Shown one piece after another: positions 8,005-20,100 of a stretch of 64,000 nt of DNA (position 1 is its first letter; each line of letters opens with the position of its first letter). The notes under the pieces are model-generated. The model ran no database searches. It worked only from the letters and a program-made list of their open reading frames with translations, and was not told where the DNA came from. Position numbers and translations under genes: made by a program. Location of the stretch: assembly GCF_901709675.1 (NCBI RefSeq), contig NC_051091.1:14108967-14172966 (forward strand), in the 5' to 3' direction. This DNA is from Syngnathus acus. Lineage: Eukaryota; Chordata; Actinopteri; Syngnathiformes; Syngnathidae.

Positions 8005-11000
8005 ATGTGGACGCTGACAGAAGATGAGAAGACTGGCGTAGGTAAGTGGCTCGCGCACACTGACGATGTGACAAAAGTTTGAGTCGCTGCTTTGAATAGT
8101 GTACGTAATAGCAAAGTTCCAGAAACGGGAAGCGTGTCAATCAATGATCCCCCCCCCATTATTGATGTTCGACATGGAGAACAAACATGCTTGTTTCATG
8201 TCATGTAATGTTTTTGCCGCCATCTTTTGACGAGTCAGCTGAAGGACTGACCGGATGACTATGCAAGTGTACTCAAATGGCTCGAGGGCCCATTGCAATG
8301 TTGTGTTGGTGCACATAAAAGCGCTGGGAATGAGGCTCAATGAGTGAGCTCAATGAGAGAGCACAATGATTGCGCACAATGATTGCGCGGTAGTGCACGA
8401 AGAAAAAAAGCTTTTCACATTTTCTCTATGCATTCCTCGAGAGAATGCAAACGAGAGAGCTTGGAGTCACTGCAATGAAATGAGAATGATAACTCTTGTA
8501 GTAATGATCATGTCAATAATCGCAAACACTCAGCACAACAATGATCCTGTGTCATGCACATGCACCCAATGACCATGCAACCTCAATTGTCAGCAAGATC
8601 GTCATAAGCTCAAACAGTTTCGTGGTGAAGCTCCACCAACGAACTGACTTGTGCCCAATTGTTCCTTGGATTTCGATTTACACTTGCCTGCAACAGCATG
8701 CGGTGTGTCCTTTCCTTTGTGCGTGTGTCCAGATGGTCATACACTCGGAAAGTAGAGCACTGGGCTAAGCCACTTGAACACACATGGTGTGGGTGTATCC
8801 CTTGTCTGTACGTCACTTGGAACGTGCCCATGAAACAAAAATGAAAAAGAATGCTGACACTAATATCTTTATTTTGTTCTTGAGAGATGACAAGGCTTGA
8901 AAGGGTGAAAATGAAGGAATTCTCCTTTTTGTAAGCTAGTACACAAACGTTGTTGACACGTGCGCATTCAGGCATATCCAGGTCAGTAAATTTTATGTGA
9001 TTACATTTACAACAGTCGCCTGAAGCGCTCTCTTTTTTTACTCATTGGCTTAGCAGCTTCTGAGTTGGAAAGGATTTTTTCTTTGTAACAAAAGATTCTA
9101 ATGAACCCACAGTCGTATCTTTTTCCTCAGAAGTATCAGTGCAGATCAACAAACGGTTTCCCACTAGATGGCCAGCTCGCTTACTTTCTGTCATGTCTGC
9201 CTTTTTGCTTTCACTGAAATTGGTTCTTAATTTCATGCAAGTCTCACTACCAAGCTCCTTTATTTTGAAACCAATACAGCACAAGATGAATCATGAACAT
9301 ATGGGCATACATTCAGTGCATTCATTGCTTCATTGTTGCAGATTTGCAACGTGTTGCCAAACCTGTACCAACGGATGCCACATGCTTTATACCCTATCGT
9401 TTGTCCAATTCCGTTGTACCTGTTGCACAATGACAATAAGGGCATTCTGTTCTATATATTTGAGCAACAGTCCATACTAGGGCCATTGTCCTAGCACTGG
9501 TGTTTACTTGCTTTTTAATCCTTCTTTTGTCCAAACACCAGCTGCTGCTGGACACGCCCTCTTAAAACTCATTCCAAAGCATCCTGCTGCCATACAACGC
9601 GCAGATGTTTTGCTCACGGCCTCATCCTCATGGTTGCCACCATCATCATCATTACCATTACCATCACCATTGTTAGTGGTGCTCACTCTAACTTGTTTGC
9701 AAGAACCACACGGGAGACAGTATGCCCTTTGAGCACTTGCAAGGGGAGAATTCGTTTGTCACTGTGCATACAGTGATGTTCGAACGAAGTCTGACTTCGG
9801 CCTCTTGCAAGAGCATATTTATTGAGAGAAACAGGGTGGGGGTGAGAGTGGACAGGATGGGGCTGAACCCCTGGCCTCTGGTCAAATCATAGCAGGGGGT
9901 GTTTTACGATGTGTAAACAGAACAACTTAGATTGCTTCCTCTGCAGCTGGTCAATCAGTTCAAAGGATCTTAGCACTTTGTTCTACTACTTTAAGACAGG
10001 GCAAATTTGGTTACTTATTACAGGTTACATTCCAACATAATCATAGGATCAAACTAATCTATGAACCCTAACAACCATCATCATCACGCCTCTACCACTG
10101 TCCCGGTGGGAAGAGCTCTCTTCCTTTTGTACAACTCGAGTGGTGATTGTGGTGGCGAGCGAGCATGAGCGAGTCTCGGCTGACTCAGGTCGAGGGGCGG
10201 TGCATTAGCGTCGCCCAGCAAAAAACCCACGCAAATGGCTCGTCAGACTCCAAACTCTTCTTGGGCAGTCTCAGCTCAGGCTTCTACCCAGAGCTTTGTA
10301 GGCCACCAATTAGTGCTGCTCCCAGTCACGCCCGCTGAGCCTTTCCAGCAGGGATGCGGACGGATGGCAGGGATGCGACGCGTGAGGTCTGTTTTAGAAA
10401 TGAATTGGCATTCAGACGTTAGCGTCTTTTGTCTTGCCGTCTTTTTGTGAGAACACGCGAGTGGGCGAAACCAAGAGCTGAGTAAGCCCAAACAATTTGA
10501 GCAGGATTGCTGATTTAAAGGCTGGGCCGAAGCCAACCGTTTGTAACGTGGGATGAACGAAAAATGACAAGCCCAACAATCCCCCTGAAATGTGGACGAG
10601 AACTCGCCTTGCCTCACCGACTGGGCCTTGTATTCCCTATGCAGCCATCTTCAGGTTCCGGAGTGACCTGCCTCATGCGTTGAAATTGGATCTCGGCGAG
10701 AGCGTTGGCATCCTGGAGAAATGCCAAGGTAACTTTGAGTTGTGAAGCCAGACGTTCCAATTTTTGTTCCTCTCCTGTAGTAAGTGAGTCCATCGATTGT
10801 CCTTTCATGCTATGGAATGATCTTCAACTGGAAAGAAGACAGTGCTCCATGTGGCGTTCCACTTGTAAACCGTCCCTTTTTTGCGCCTTTTTAGGGTGGT
10901 TCAGAGGATTTTCCTGCAAGAGGACCAATGTCAAAGTAAGAAAGTGATGCCTGCCTGCCTTCCCTTGCCCCCCCCCCGCGCCCTTTTTTCGTCCTTGTTT

Positions 11001-11120
11001 GTCTTTCCCATCCAACGGAAGTTCTTGTCTTTATTAATCTGAATTTTTGTTTCTCTTGCTGCAGGGAATTTTTCCGTGCAGCTACATTCACGTGACGAAA
11101 TACGCCCTCAGCAGCGACGG
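8005..11120 (+). CDS. dock3: dock3-like exons 1-4: N-terminal SH3 domain
   Basis: Exon 1 (8005-8041) reads [12 protein letters not shown], matching the MWTPTEEEKYGVV start I recall for DOCK3, and this decides the start codon. Exon 2 (10645-10728) gives [14 protein letters not shown]. Exon 3 (10895-10935, 41 nt) gives [14 protein letters not shown], and exon 4 (11065-11120) gives [12 protein letters not shown]. Together they form an SH3 fold (ALYDF-type start, central G-W, C-terminal G-x-F-P-x-x-Y). In family A and B DOCKs this domain folds back on DHR2 and binds ELMO. Intron 1 is the longest in the 5' half and holds a solo LTR. Confidence 0.82.
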
Positions 11121-14100
11121 GTATGACCACCCCGATGAAATCCAAATCATGTAGTGCTCCTCGACTGACTGGCTTCACCGAGCACCGTGAAGTCCTGTTC
11201 ACAGGACTGCGAGCAAAACTACTGCGAGCAGGACTGCTCATGACTTAAGCGCATGCAAATGCAAACGTGGCACAGCAGGAGAGAGTATTTGAACTTCTGT
11301 TGGTCATCTTGAGAAAGCGCAATGAACGGCGCACCAAGCGATATTGCAACAAATGACATCGCAGGTGCATGGCGCCATCGCTCCAACATTCCATCACCGC
11401 CGCGTTGCCGTCTTTTGTGTGCACGGGGAAAACCACTCGTCAGGCTTCATTTCGTCACCCGCAGGCTCAACGGTACGGCGACGCCTGTTGAAGACGCGCT
11501 TGTTGCCGAGGTGACGTCCACGCTTCGGGAATGGGCGCCGCTGTGGAAGCAACTCTACGTGGTGAGGGGCTTCCTTTTCCTTTTCAAATGCACCGAAACG
11601 TCCTCATCCGAGTGCTGAACAGTAAGCTTTCCCACGAGCGCGTCTCATGCGAACCTGAGCACGTCACATGCAAACTCTTTTGACCCATTGAGAAGCACCG
11701 ACGGCGTGGTACGCTTCCTGACGAAGGTCTGCCCTCGAATAATTTAAGGCGCCTACGCAATCGACTTGAGCGCCATCGGGACAATTTGCCCCTTAGCATA
11801 GTGACGATGTGATGAAGTAGACTTGATAAATGCCACATCCAAATGAAATTGGAATGAACGTCCCCATCAGAAACGCAAGGTGGAAGTGTTCTTCCAAGTG
11901 GCTCACGTAATGTCGGAATTGATGGAGCTGAGGAAGCAGCTGGTGACGGCGCGGCTGGTGGAGCGAGACAAACGAGACATCAAACGCGACGTGGCCACCA
12001 GACTGGACTGGGGAAATGAGTGAGAGCTCCCGCCCCCGCATTGCTCATCCGTCTGGCTGGCGTCCTATTGCTCTCGCTCTCTCTCTCGCTCTCTCTCGCT
12101 CTCTCTCACCCTCACCCTCACCAGACATTTGGGCTTGGACTTGGTGCCAAGAAAAGACTTTGAGACGGTGGATGAAGATAAGGTCAGCGTCTCTGACCTT
12201 TACAAGATAGTGAGTTTGAGTCTGTGGCTTTCTCTTCAAGCGCAAGTGTTGTTTTGCGACTGATGCATTTCTGCTCTCGTCTTCTCAGCATCTCGGCAGC
12301 AGGAACGACGTTTGGCACGACTCGCAGGTTTGCCAGCTTTGTTTGACGCGTCTGAGAATGGGGCAGAGCTCAGCCAAGTGCAACACCTTCATTTGTCACG
12401 TCTCATAAGCCCATTGCCCACAGGGCAAAACAACACGGCCTTTCCAGCAAAAGGAAAGGACTCTTGCCCTGATGTCAACATGAACAAATGACAATTGATA
12501 GCATACTTACTTACTTACTTAGGCCTTTACATTTCTTTCGGAACATAGGCCATTGATGAAGAGTTTCCACCCTCGTCTGTCTTGTGCCATTTTCTCCAGC
12601 TGTTTCCACAACAGTCCCCTCTTCTTGACATCCAGCTCTGTGCTCCTTCTCCAGTTGTTTTTGGGTCTCCCTCTGCTTCTTTTGCCTTGTGGGTTCCATG
12701 TTAACGCCTGTTTAGTTATAGCCGTGTTGTTTTTTCTCAGGGTATGTCCAATCCAGCTCCACTTCCTCCTCATAAGCTGTATCTCTTTTGTTTCTTGTTT
12801 GATAGCGTGCAATGAAGAAATTGCCTTTCTGCCATTCACACTGACTCGATGTAGGATGTCAGATGTCGTGGTCTTTGTAATGGCCCATCCTCAATTCTCC
12901 ACAGAGGCACGACAGCGTCCAGCCGTGTAGAGCTCCAGTCGCGCACCACTTGCTGCTCAACATGAAGACTTCCACCTGTAACAGCATCGGAGAAGACAGC
13001 GACATCTTCTTCTGGCTCTACGACTCGAGGGAGGCCAAAAGCATCAGGTTGGTTTTTGGCCCTGCGACAAACAGAAGGCCAGCTTGAAGCTTGGCCTCCT
13101 GCTTGTCTTTCAGTGAAAAGTTCATGGTCAGACTCAACAAAAACGGAGAACCCAAAAAGTCCCGTGAGGTGAACGGGCTGTGGGCTCTTTTCACTGTAAG
13201 TTAGTCGCTTCCCCCTGCTAGTGTCGTTCCACTCTCCGCCATTGTGTTGTAACAATGTGCGTGCAGGACTTGAGCAACAAAGATCTGAAGAGAGATCTCT
13301 ACATTGTCTCACAGGTGATCCGCTCAGGTAAAACCACGAGACGACAAGCGGAGCCTTTGTGACTGACTGTCAGTGGGTGTCAACAATGTTCAACAACGAC
13401 TTTCTCTCGTTGCAGGAAGAATGCTGCTGAACGAGCACAGAAAAGGGCTCCGGCATGTTCAATACCGCCGCCCGTATGGCTGCGCTGTTCTAGCCATGAG
13501 CGACATCCTGCAAACCATCGCTGAGCTCAAAGAGGAAAAAGACTTTGTACTCAAAGTGTACATGTGAGTTTCTCTTGCATGACTTCTTCTCTCTCTCACA
13601 ACATTGGCAGACTTGAGACATTTTACTGAAAATTGAATCTTCAGGTGCAACAATGAGAGCGAATGGTACCAAATCCACGAGAACATCATTCGCAAGTGCA
13701 GTAGCAAATACTCTGCACCCGCAAACAACTCCGGTAGGGCAGTTTTCTTGAGATGTAGTGATCACTCTGTCAGTTCTGGGGCCATCCCATGTGGGCGGTG
13801 CCCCTCACCTGGGAGGAGGCCCTGGGCCAGATGCCAGACACGTCTCCCATCCGGCCCAGGAATCCCGTCCAAGTGGCCAAGGGGAGAAAAGTCCCAGCTC
13901 TGTTTCTACCCCCCCACAAAAATCTCTCCCCATTGAACAATCTGTTGTATCTTCATCATGGTCATTTGATTGGCATGTCCATCTTGCCTCCCAACGTGCG
14001 TCCTCAACCGGCTCCTGTTGCCAACGTTGGTGCTTGTGCTCCCGCAGGCCTAGTCATCTCATTGCAGCTGTTGCATGGCGACGTGGAGGCGCTGCGGCGT

Positions 14101-17100
14101 GAAAACAAATGGCTGTCAAGGGCGAGCGTGACGCACAAGCTCGGCTTCCCCGACGTCATGGTGCCAGGTGAGCGCGTGCGTCTTTTTTGCCTTTGCCCCA
14201 AAAACAATGCGGCGGCAATTGTGGCGTGCCTTTCCAGGCGACGTGCGCAATGACTTCTACTTGACGCTGGAGCGGGGCGACTTTGAGCGAGGAGGAAAAA
14301 GCGTCCAGAAGAACATCGAAGTCACTGTCTCACTACTCTTGGCTGATGGGGAACTCGTACAGGTGGCGTAGCTAACGCTGGTTGCGGCGACGTCTTCAAG
14401 GACGCAAGCTGCCGAGCGTCTTGACAAATCTAGCGGTTGATTGAGAGTTTGGGCTCACTCAAATGCAACCACAAATACTCCAAATTGTCCAGCAGGAAAA
14501 AAAGTGCCCTTTAATGCCAAAGGGTACCCAAATTCAAATCAACAGGCGGCTTCCCCACTGAAGGAGTGGAGCGAGAAGGGCTGCGGGTAGATGCCCAACT
14601 GACATTGTCAGGCGTGCCCCCCCAAACAGTGGGGCGAGGAGCGAGAGGCGACCTGGTCGAAGCGCAAGTAATGGCCAATGGGCCTCATGGCTCTTCTCTT
14701 CGCAGGCAGCCTTCTGATCAGCGCCCCGTCCCGTGGCGTCGCCGGGCCGCCCGCTGTTGTCGTCTTAGCGTAAAAAGCAGGTGAAAAGCCAGAGCGACTG
14801 ACTATCCTCCTGTTGGTGGCGTAGGACTGCATCGGCAAGGCTTGCGGAGAGCCCAACGTGACGCAGCATCGCTCTGTGGTGCTCTACCACAACAACAACC
14901 CGCGATGGAATGAGGCAGTCAAGCTTGGCGTTCCCCTCGACAGATTCCAAGGCGCTCACCTCCGCTTCGACTTCCGACATTGCTCTAGTGAGGCTCGCTT
15001 ACTCGCTTTAGCACCGACTCCCCGCCCCTGCCTGCATCTCCCTTGTCACCTTGTCTTCTCTCTGCTCCGTGAAGCCAAGGACAAAGGAGAGAAGAAACTC
15101 TTTGCTTTTTCCTTCACGCCGTTGATGAGGGAAGATGGGTCCACGCTGTCCGATCAGAGCCACCAACTCTACGTTTACAAGGTGGCCACTCGGGTTTTGT
15201 CTTTTGTTTGTTCCCAATTATCTCTTCTTTCACGCCCTCAGTGCGACGAGAGCAGCGACTTGCGTCAACCCGGCCTCTATCTGGTCCTACCCTGTTGCCA
15301 AGACGGCTCCAGCCCGGGCCTTCCCGCCGCTTCGGCCTTTCAGCGTAGCGCCAGGGAAACTTTCTGGATCTCCACCCAGCTCTTGTCCACCAAGCTCACC
15401 CAGAACGGTATCTGAAAATTGTTGGATGCCAGCCAGCCAAGAACTGGTTGAGGTCCCAAATGGGCCCAGTGACAGGTGTGTCTCCCCCGGTCTGCTAGCC
15501 AACCTGCTGGCTCTGCTCAAGTGGAAAGCTCATCCTGACCGAGTGGGCAACATCCTGGGTCGTCTGCGGCACGTCAGCGGAGAGGAAATTGTCAAGGTTG
15601 AGCTCTTCCGCTCCATTGCTGAGATTTGCTGACGTCACGGGATGCGAGTGTTTGTGACCACAAACAGTGATGGCTGATGTACTGTTTGTCGAGAAATAAT
15701 CCCGCTAATACGGTAGCGAGGCGTGACGAGTTTGGAACGAGATGGACTTGACGCCACTGTCTGGCAGCGGCGTGAATGCATACCCTTGGCTTTTTCCCAG
15801 TTTCTTCAAGACATCCTGGACACGCTATTTGCCATCCTGGATGACGACGCCTACAAATATGGCCCCCTGGTCTTTCAGTCTCTGGTAAGATGCAAACCAA
15901 AAGTATTTGCTCGCATGTTGGCTCATTTGTAAGAAGAGGAGTTGTCTGCAGTCCCTTGCACAGCCAAGGCGTGAATTGTTCAGGGAAGATCTCCTAAGTT
16001 TGCTAATGGAATGCTAACCACCAAATCCCACTTCAGGTTTTCGTCATCAATTTACTGGGGGACAGCAAATATTTCCATTTCCGAGCGGTCATGGACACAT
16101 ACATTCGCAAACACTTTGCTGGCGCTTTGGCCTACAAGTGAGTAGAGGCGTGCGCATGTTGTGCTTGTGTTTGCATATGCGTTGTGTTCTGACCTGTTTG
16201 ACTTGTACGCCAGGGAGCTGATCCGGTGCCTTAGGTGGGCCATGGAGAGCTTGCCTGAGGCGGTGTGGCAAGATCACACACAGGACGTGATGCGGGTAAG
16301 ACTTGGTTCGACGTGACTCTGAGGAGGAGAATGGGAGGGGGGGCAGTAGGCCTGGGGTGGGATGCAGGAGGGATGAGGTGGGAGGCAGGAGGGCTGGGCT
16401 GGGAGGCAGGAGAGCTGGGGTGGCCCAGCGGAACAAGAACTGATATCAAGGTGCTGACGAGCAATATGTCCCAATTTAACCGCCAGGCGCTGGAGTATCT
16501 GTTCAAGTTCATCATTCAGTCTCGGAGTCTTTACTCTGGCGCCACCTGCGGGATGGAGGAGGAACAATTTCGGAGCAGCTTCCAGGAACTCTTTGAGTCC
16601 ATTCGCTTTGTTCTCGGTCTGGACTGGCCCACCTGTGAGAGCCTCATCATGACTCAGGTGCGTGGACCAAAGTGAACCATTTAGAGACCTGTGCCATGCC
16701 ATCAATATTTTACAACTTGTCTCGACACCGCTGTCAGCCGATTCACTCGCCTGCGCGATCATCAAATGCACAACCTGAAACAATGGAATTTGTCATGCGT
16801 TTGCTATCAATGGACGGAGACGGCTGAGATGATTTGTCTTGGGTTCCGCAAGACCTTGAAAGCTTGTGTCTGACAATGAATGTTGCTGTGACCTTTTGTG
16901 CAGGTGGCCGCATTGCGCTCCTTTACAGCTATCTTTGATGAGCTGATGCGCATATTTTCAGTGCAAGAAGTGGCGGAATTTGTGCGCAGCACTTTGGCAA
17001 GTTTGCCATCCGTGCTTGCCACTGTGGGACATTCCATGGATGTCGTCAGGTTACAGTCCATCGCTCGCACTGTGGACAGCAGCCTGTTTGCTTTACCAGG

Positions 17101-20100
17101 TGAAGGGCTCACTGGAAGCCGAACTCACAAGTGGGAGAGCACGGATTGATGATGTTCGGGGACATGGCTGTGTGTGGTTGCTCAGAGTCTCGAAGGATCC
17201 TACTCCCTTTGGTTCTTCATCACATTCATCTCCACCTCAGGCATCAGAAAGAGCTGCCAACGTGTTCTGGAATCCTCACTTCTCTTTTCTCAATCATCAA
17301 GGCCAGCTCGTTGGTAACAGTCGCACACAGATCTTTTCATTTAATTCTTTTTCAACTCTATTGAGGTCTGACTTTGTCAGACAATCAGACGCTTATCGCG
17401 GGTTGTATCACCGCGAGATGTAATTCAGTTTCACCCTATTCAAAAAAAGTCCAAAGGTGAGCTCGCATCTGTGTGTGAAAGAAAAGGTTTGCCCCGACCC
17501 CTCTGCTTTCTCATCTCCTTTGCCAGGATGCATCCGTACAGGAGGAGGTGGAGCTGATGGTGGAGTCTTTGTTGGACGTTCTGCTGCAGACCTTGCTGTC
17601 AATCACGAGCAGCGGCCAATCGCAGGAGGCGGTAAGAGGTCATCGCTGTCCGCAGTGCACCGCCGAGACCTCTGTTAGTAATTAACAATTTCAAAGCTCT
17701 CTCGGGCAGGGCAAGATGCGACTCTGCAGGAGTGTGTCAAACGCATCCACTCCAACTTTGCCTTGTGGGAGTAGGAGCGTGTTGTGGAATAACTCAATCA
17801 GTGTCAGGAGTGATTGGAGCCAGGGCGACCAAATGCAGCTTGAACCAGGGTTTATTGACGGGAAAAGGGAGTTGGAAGGGAGTCAGGTGCGAAAACGACG
17901 ACACATACGGGACAGAGACTCACAGCCAGCAAACAAACAGACAGACAGAAGTCCACTTGGACACGGATAAAATTCTGATTGTGAGCCTCCAGACAAGACC
18001 GGGGGGAAAACTAGATGACAGGACAGGAACACTGGGCGCGGACAGGGACGGAAAGACAACAGTAGACACCGACAGGGAGAAACACACTGGCAGGGTTTAA
18101 ATGCACAAGGTAACAAGAGGAAGCAGGTGACAGACATTACAGTAACGAAGGGGTGTGGCTGAGGGAAGTTGCCGGCCGAGCGTCTCTGGCACGGCACGTG
18201 ACAATCAGCCCGTCAGCTAAGCACATTTGGGCCTTCTTTGGGTACGTGCTAAAACCTCTTCTAAACCTTGTGACTTTCCTCAGTTTCAAATGAGGATGTG
18301 GCACATTTTGCCCCGTCCGCTACATTTGCCCCTCGCCTATCTCGTGTTTGTCAGCCACGTCTTGAAGCCGTCGGGTGAATCTTCACAGAAACTGCTTTTG
18401 CACCTGTCCGTGCTGTTCATTTGAAAGTTCCTCTTTGAGACACCAGGAAGACTGATGGACTCGGTCATGTTTCCCACATGGGCTCCCGTCGTCCCGCCTG
18501 CCTCTGAGCCCTTGGCTGACCTTAGCACAGCTCTGATTCCTTTTGCCAGGGGGAGTTTGTGTCCTGCCTTCTGTCCCTCCTCCGTCACATGACTGACGTC
18601 CACTTCCAACACCTGATGGAGAACTTTCAGAGCAAAGAGGTACTCAAGGTAAGTCCGAGGGTTCAAGCGTTGGCCTGTGAAGATGCACAATAAGAAGTGT
18701 CAGTTATAGAAATATGCCAGAGAAAAGAACAGCGGTTGGAGTTTGAGTAACACACAACCCTTTCCAAGACCGTCAGATGATTAGCTCCTTTGATTTGAAA
18801 AGGGATTGATTGGGTTTCACATTGAATCCAAAAGGGCAGGTCAGGCAACCCTAACCACCCCCCACCCATTGCATATTGTCGTTCGCACCCACCGGGCCAA
18901 AACGGGGCAACTTCACACCTCTGCTTTGGAAGTGGACACGCCGTCTGAGTTCCAGGCTAGATGACATGCCCGGGTGACTGCGCTTTTGTCTCGTCAGGAG
19001 TTCATGATGAAAATTTGGTGCGTGCTCCGAAACTTGATGAAGCTGAGTATTTTCCCGCGGGATTGGACTGTGATGAGGCTACTCAGCAGCCAGTAAGGCG
19101 CCGGGGCGGGATGGACAACGGCAAGGCGAGGACGGGCCTGCCATTAACTTTGTGCTCCTCATGCAGCATCATCCTGCGCACGGTGCAACGTCTGGCACCC
19201 TTTCAGCTAGAAAACTTTGTCGGAGCCGACTTTGACTTCAAGGTGTTTGTGGTGCCGCCGCTCGTCCACCGCCACGTGAGTGCTTCTTCTCCTGGCGATC
19301 ATTTCTGTGACTGTGCGCAGGTGTGGAGCGCCTACTTCAGTCTGGCAGTTTTGTACATCAACCAGCCCAGCTTGCAGCTGGAGAGCATGAGTGCAGCTAA
19401 GAGGAAGAAGATCTTTGACAAGTAAGGACCTGTTTCTGTCATCCTTATTGCAAAATGGAGTCTGCATCATTTTCAAGAGACACGCTCACTGACTTGGGCT
19501 GTCATGGGGCTGCTGCTCTGAGGAGAGCAGAGCTTGGCTACATCAAAGAGCCATTTGGAGCATCTCGCGCCACACCAATTTAGCGGGGGCACACATCCAA
19601 ACCTTTCGAGATCAAAAGGGCCAATGACACTGTGGTTTGAACCTGTATGCAGAAAATCTGTGCAGCTGCGTTTCTGAAATCAGCTACAGGAAGCATCCCA
19701 CTTTTCTCACTATCTGCTTGTATCCAAAACAATCAGAACTTTTGGTCGAGGCTTCATTGCTGTGTCCTTTCTAATGAGTGCTCCTAAATTATTTAAAGTC
19801 ACAGACTTTATCTCCTTGCCTACTCTGTGCTGCGCACGCCAAATATCCCCTTGGAGCTGATACGACTAGCTCACGCGAAGGAGAACCCCACTGGTACACA
19901 CTGAAGTGGATGCGCAATTCCGCTTTTTTTGAGTACGGCAACGACAGACGTAAAAAAAAAAAAGAGCCTGTTCCCTTGGGTCACTTTCTCCCCTGATGTG
20001 CACTGTAACTGCAGGTACGGGGACATGAGGGTGACAATGGCATATGAACTCTTCAGCATGTGGCAGAACATGAGTAAGAACCCAGTGCCCGAGCGTTGCT

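Noticed and set aside
10614-10808. A 64-codon frame on the - strand with a helical, leucine-rich look
   Set aside because: It is the antisense shadow of dock3-like exon 2 (10645-10728).
17710-17775. Possible extra exon [20 protein letters not shown] after an AG at 17709
   Set aside because: It ends at a TAG without a donor and has no counterpart in DOCK proteins as I recall them.
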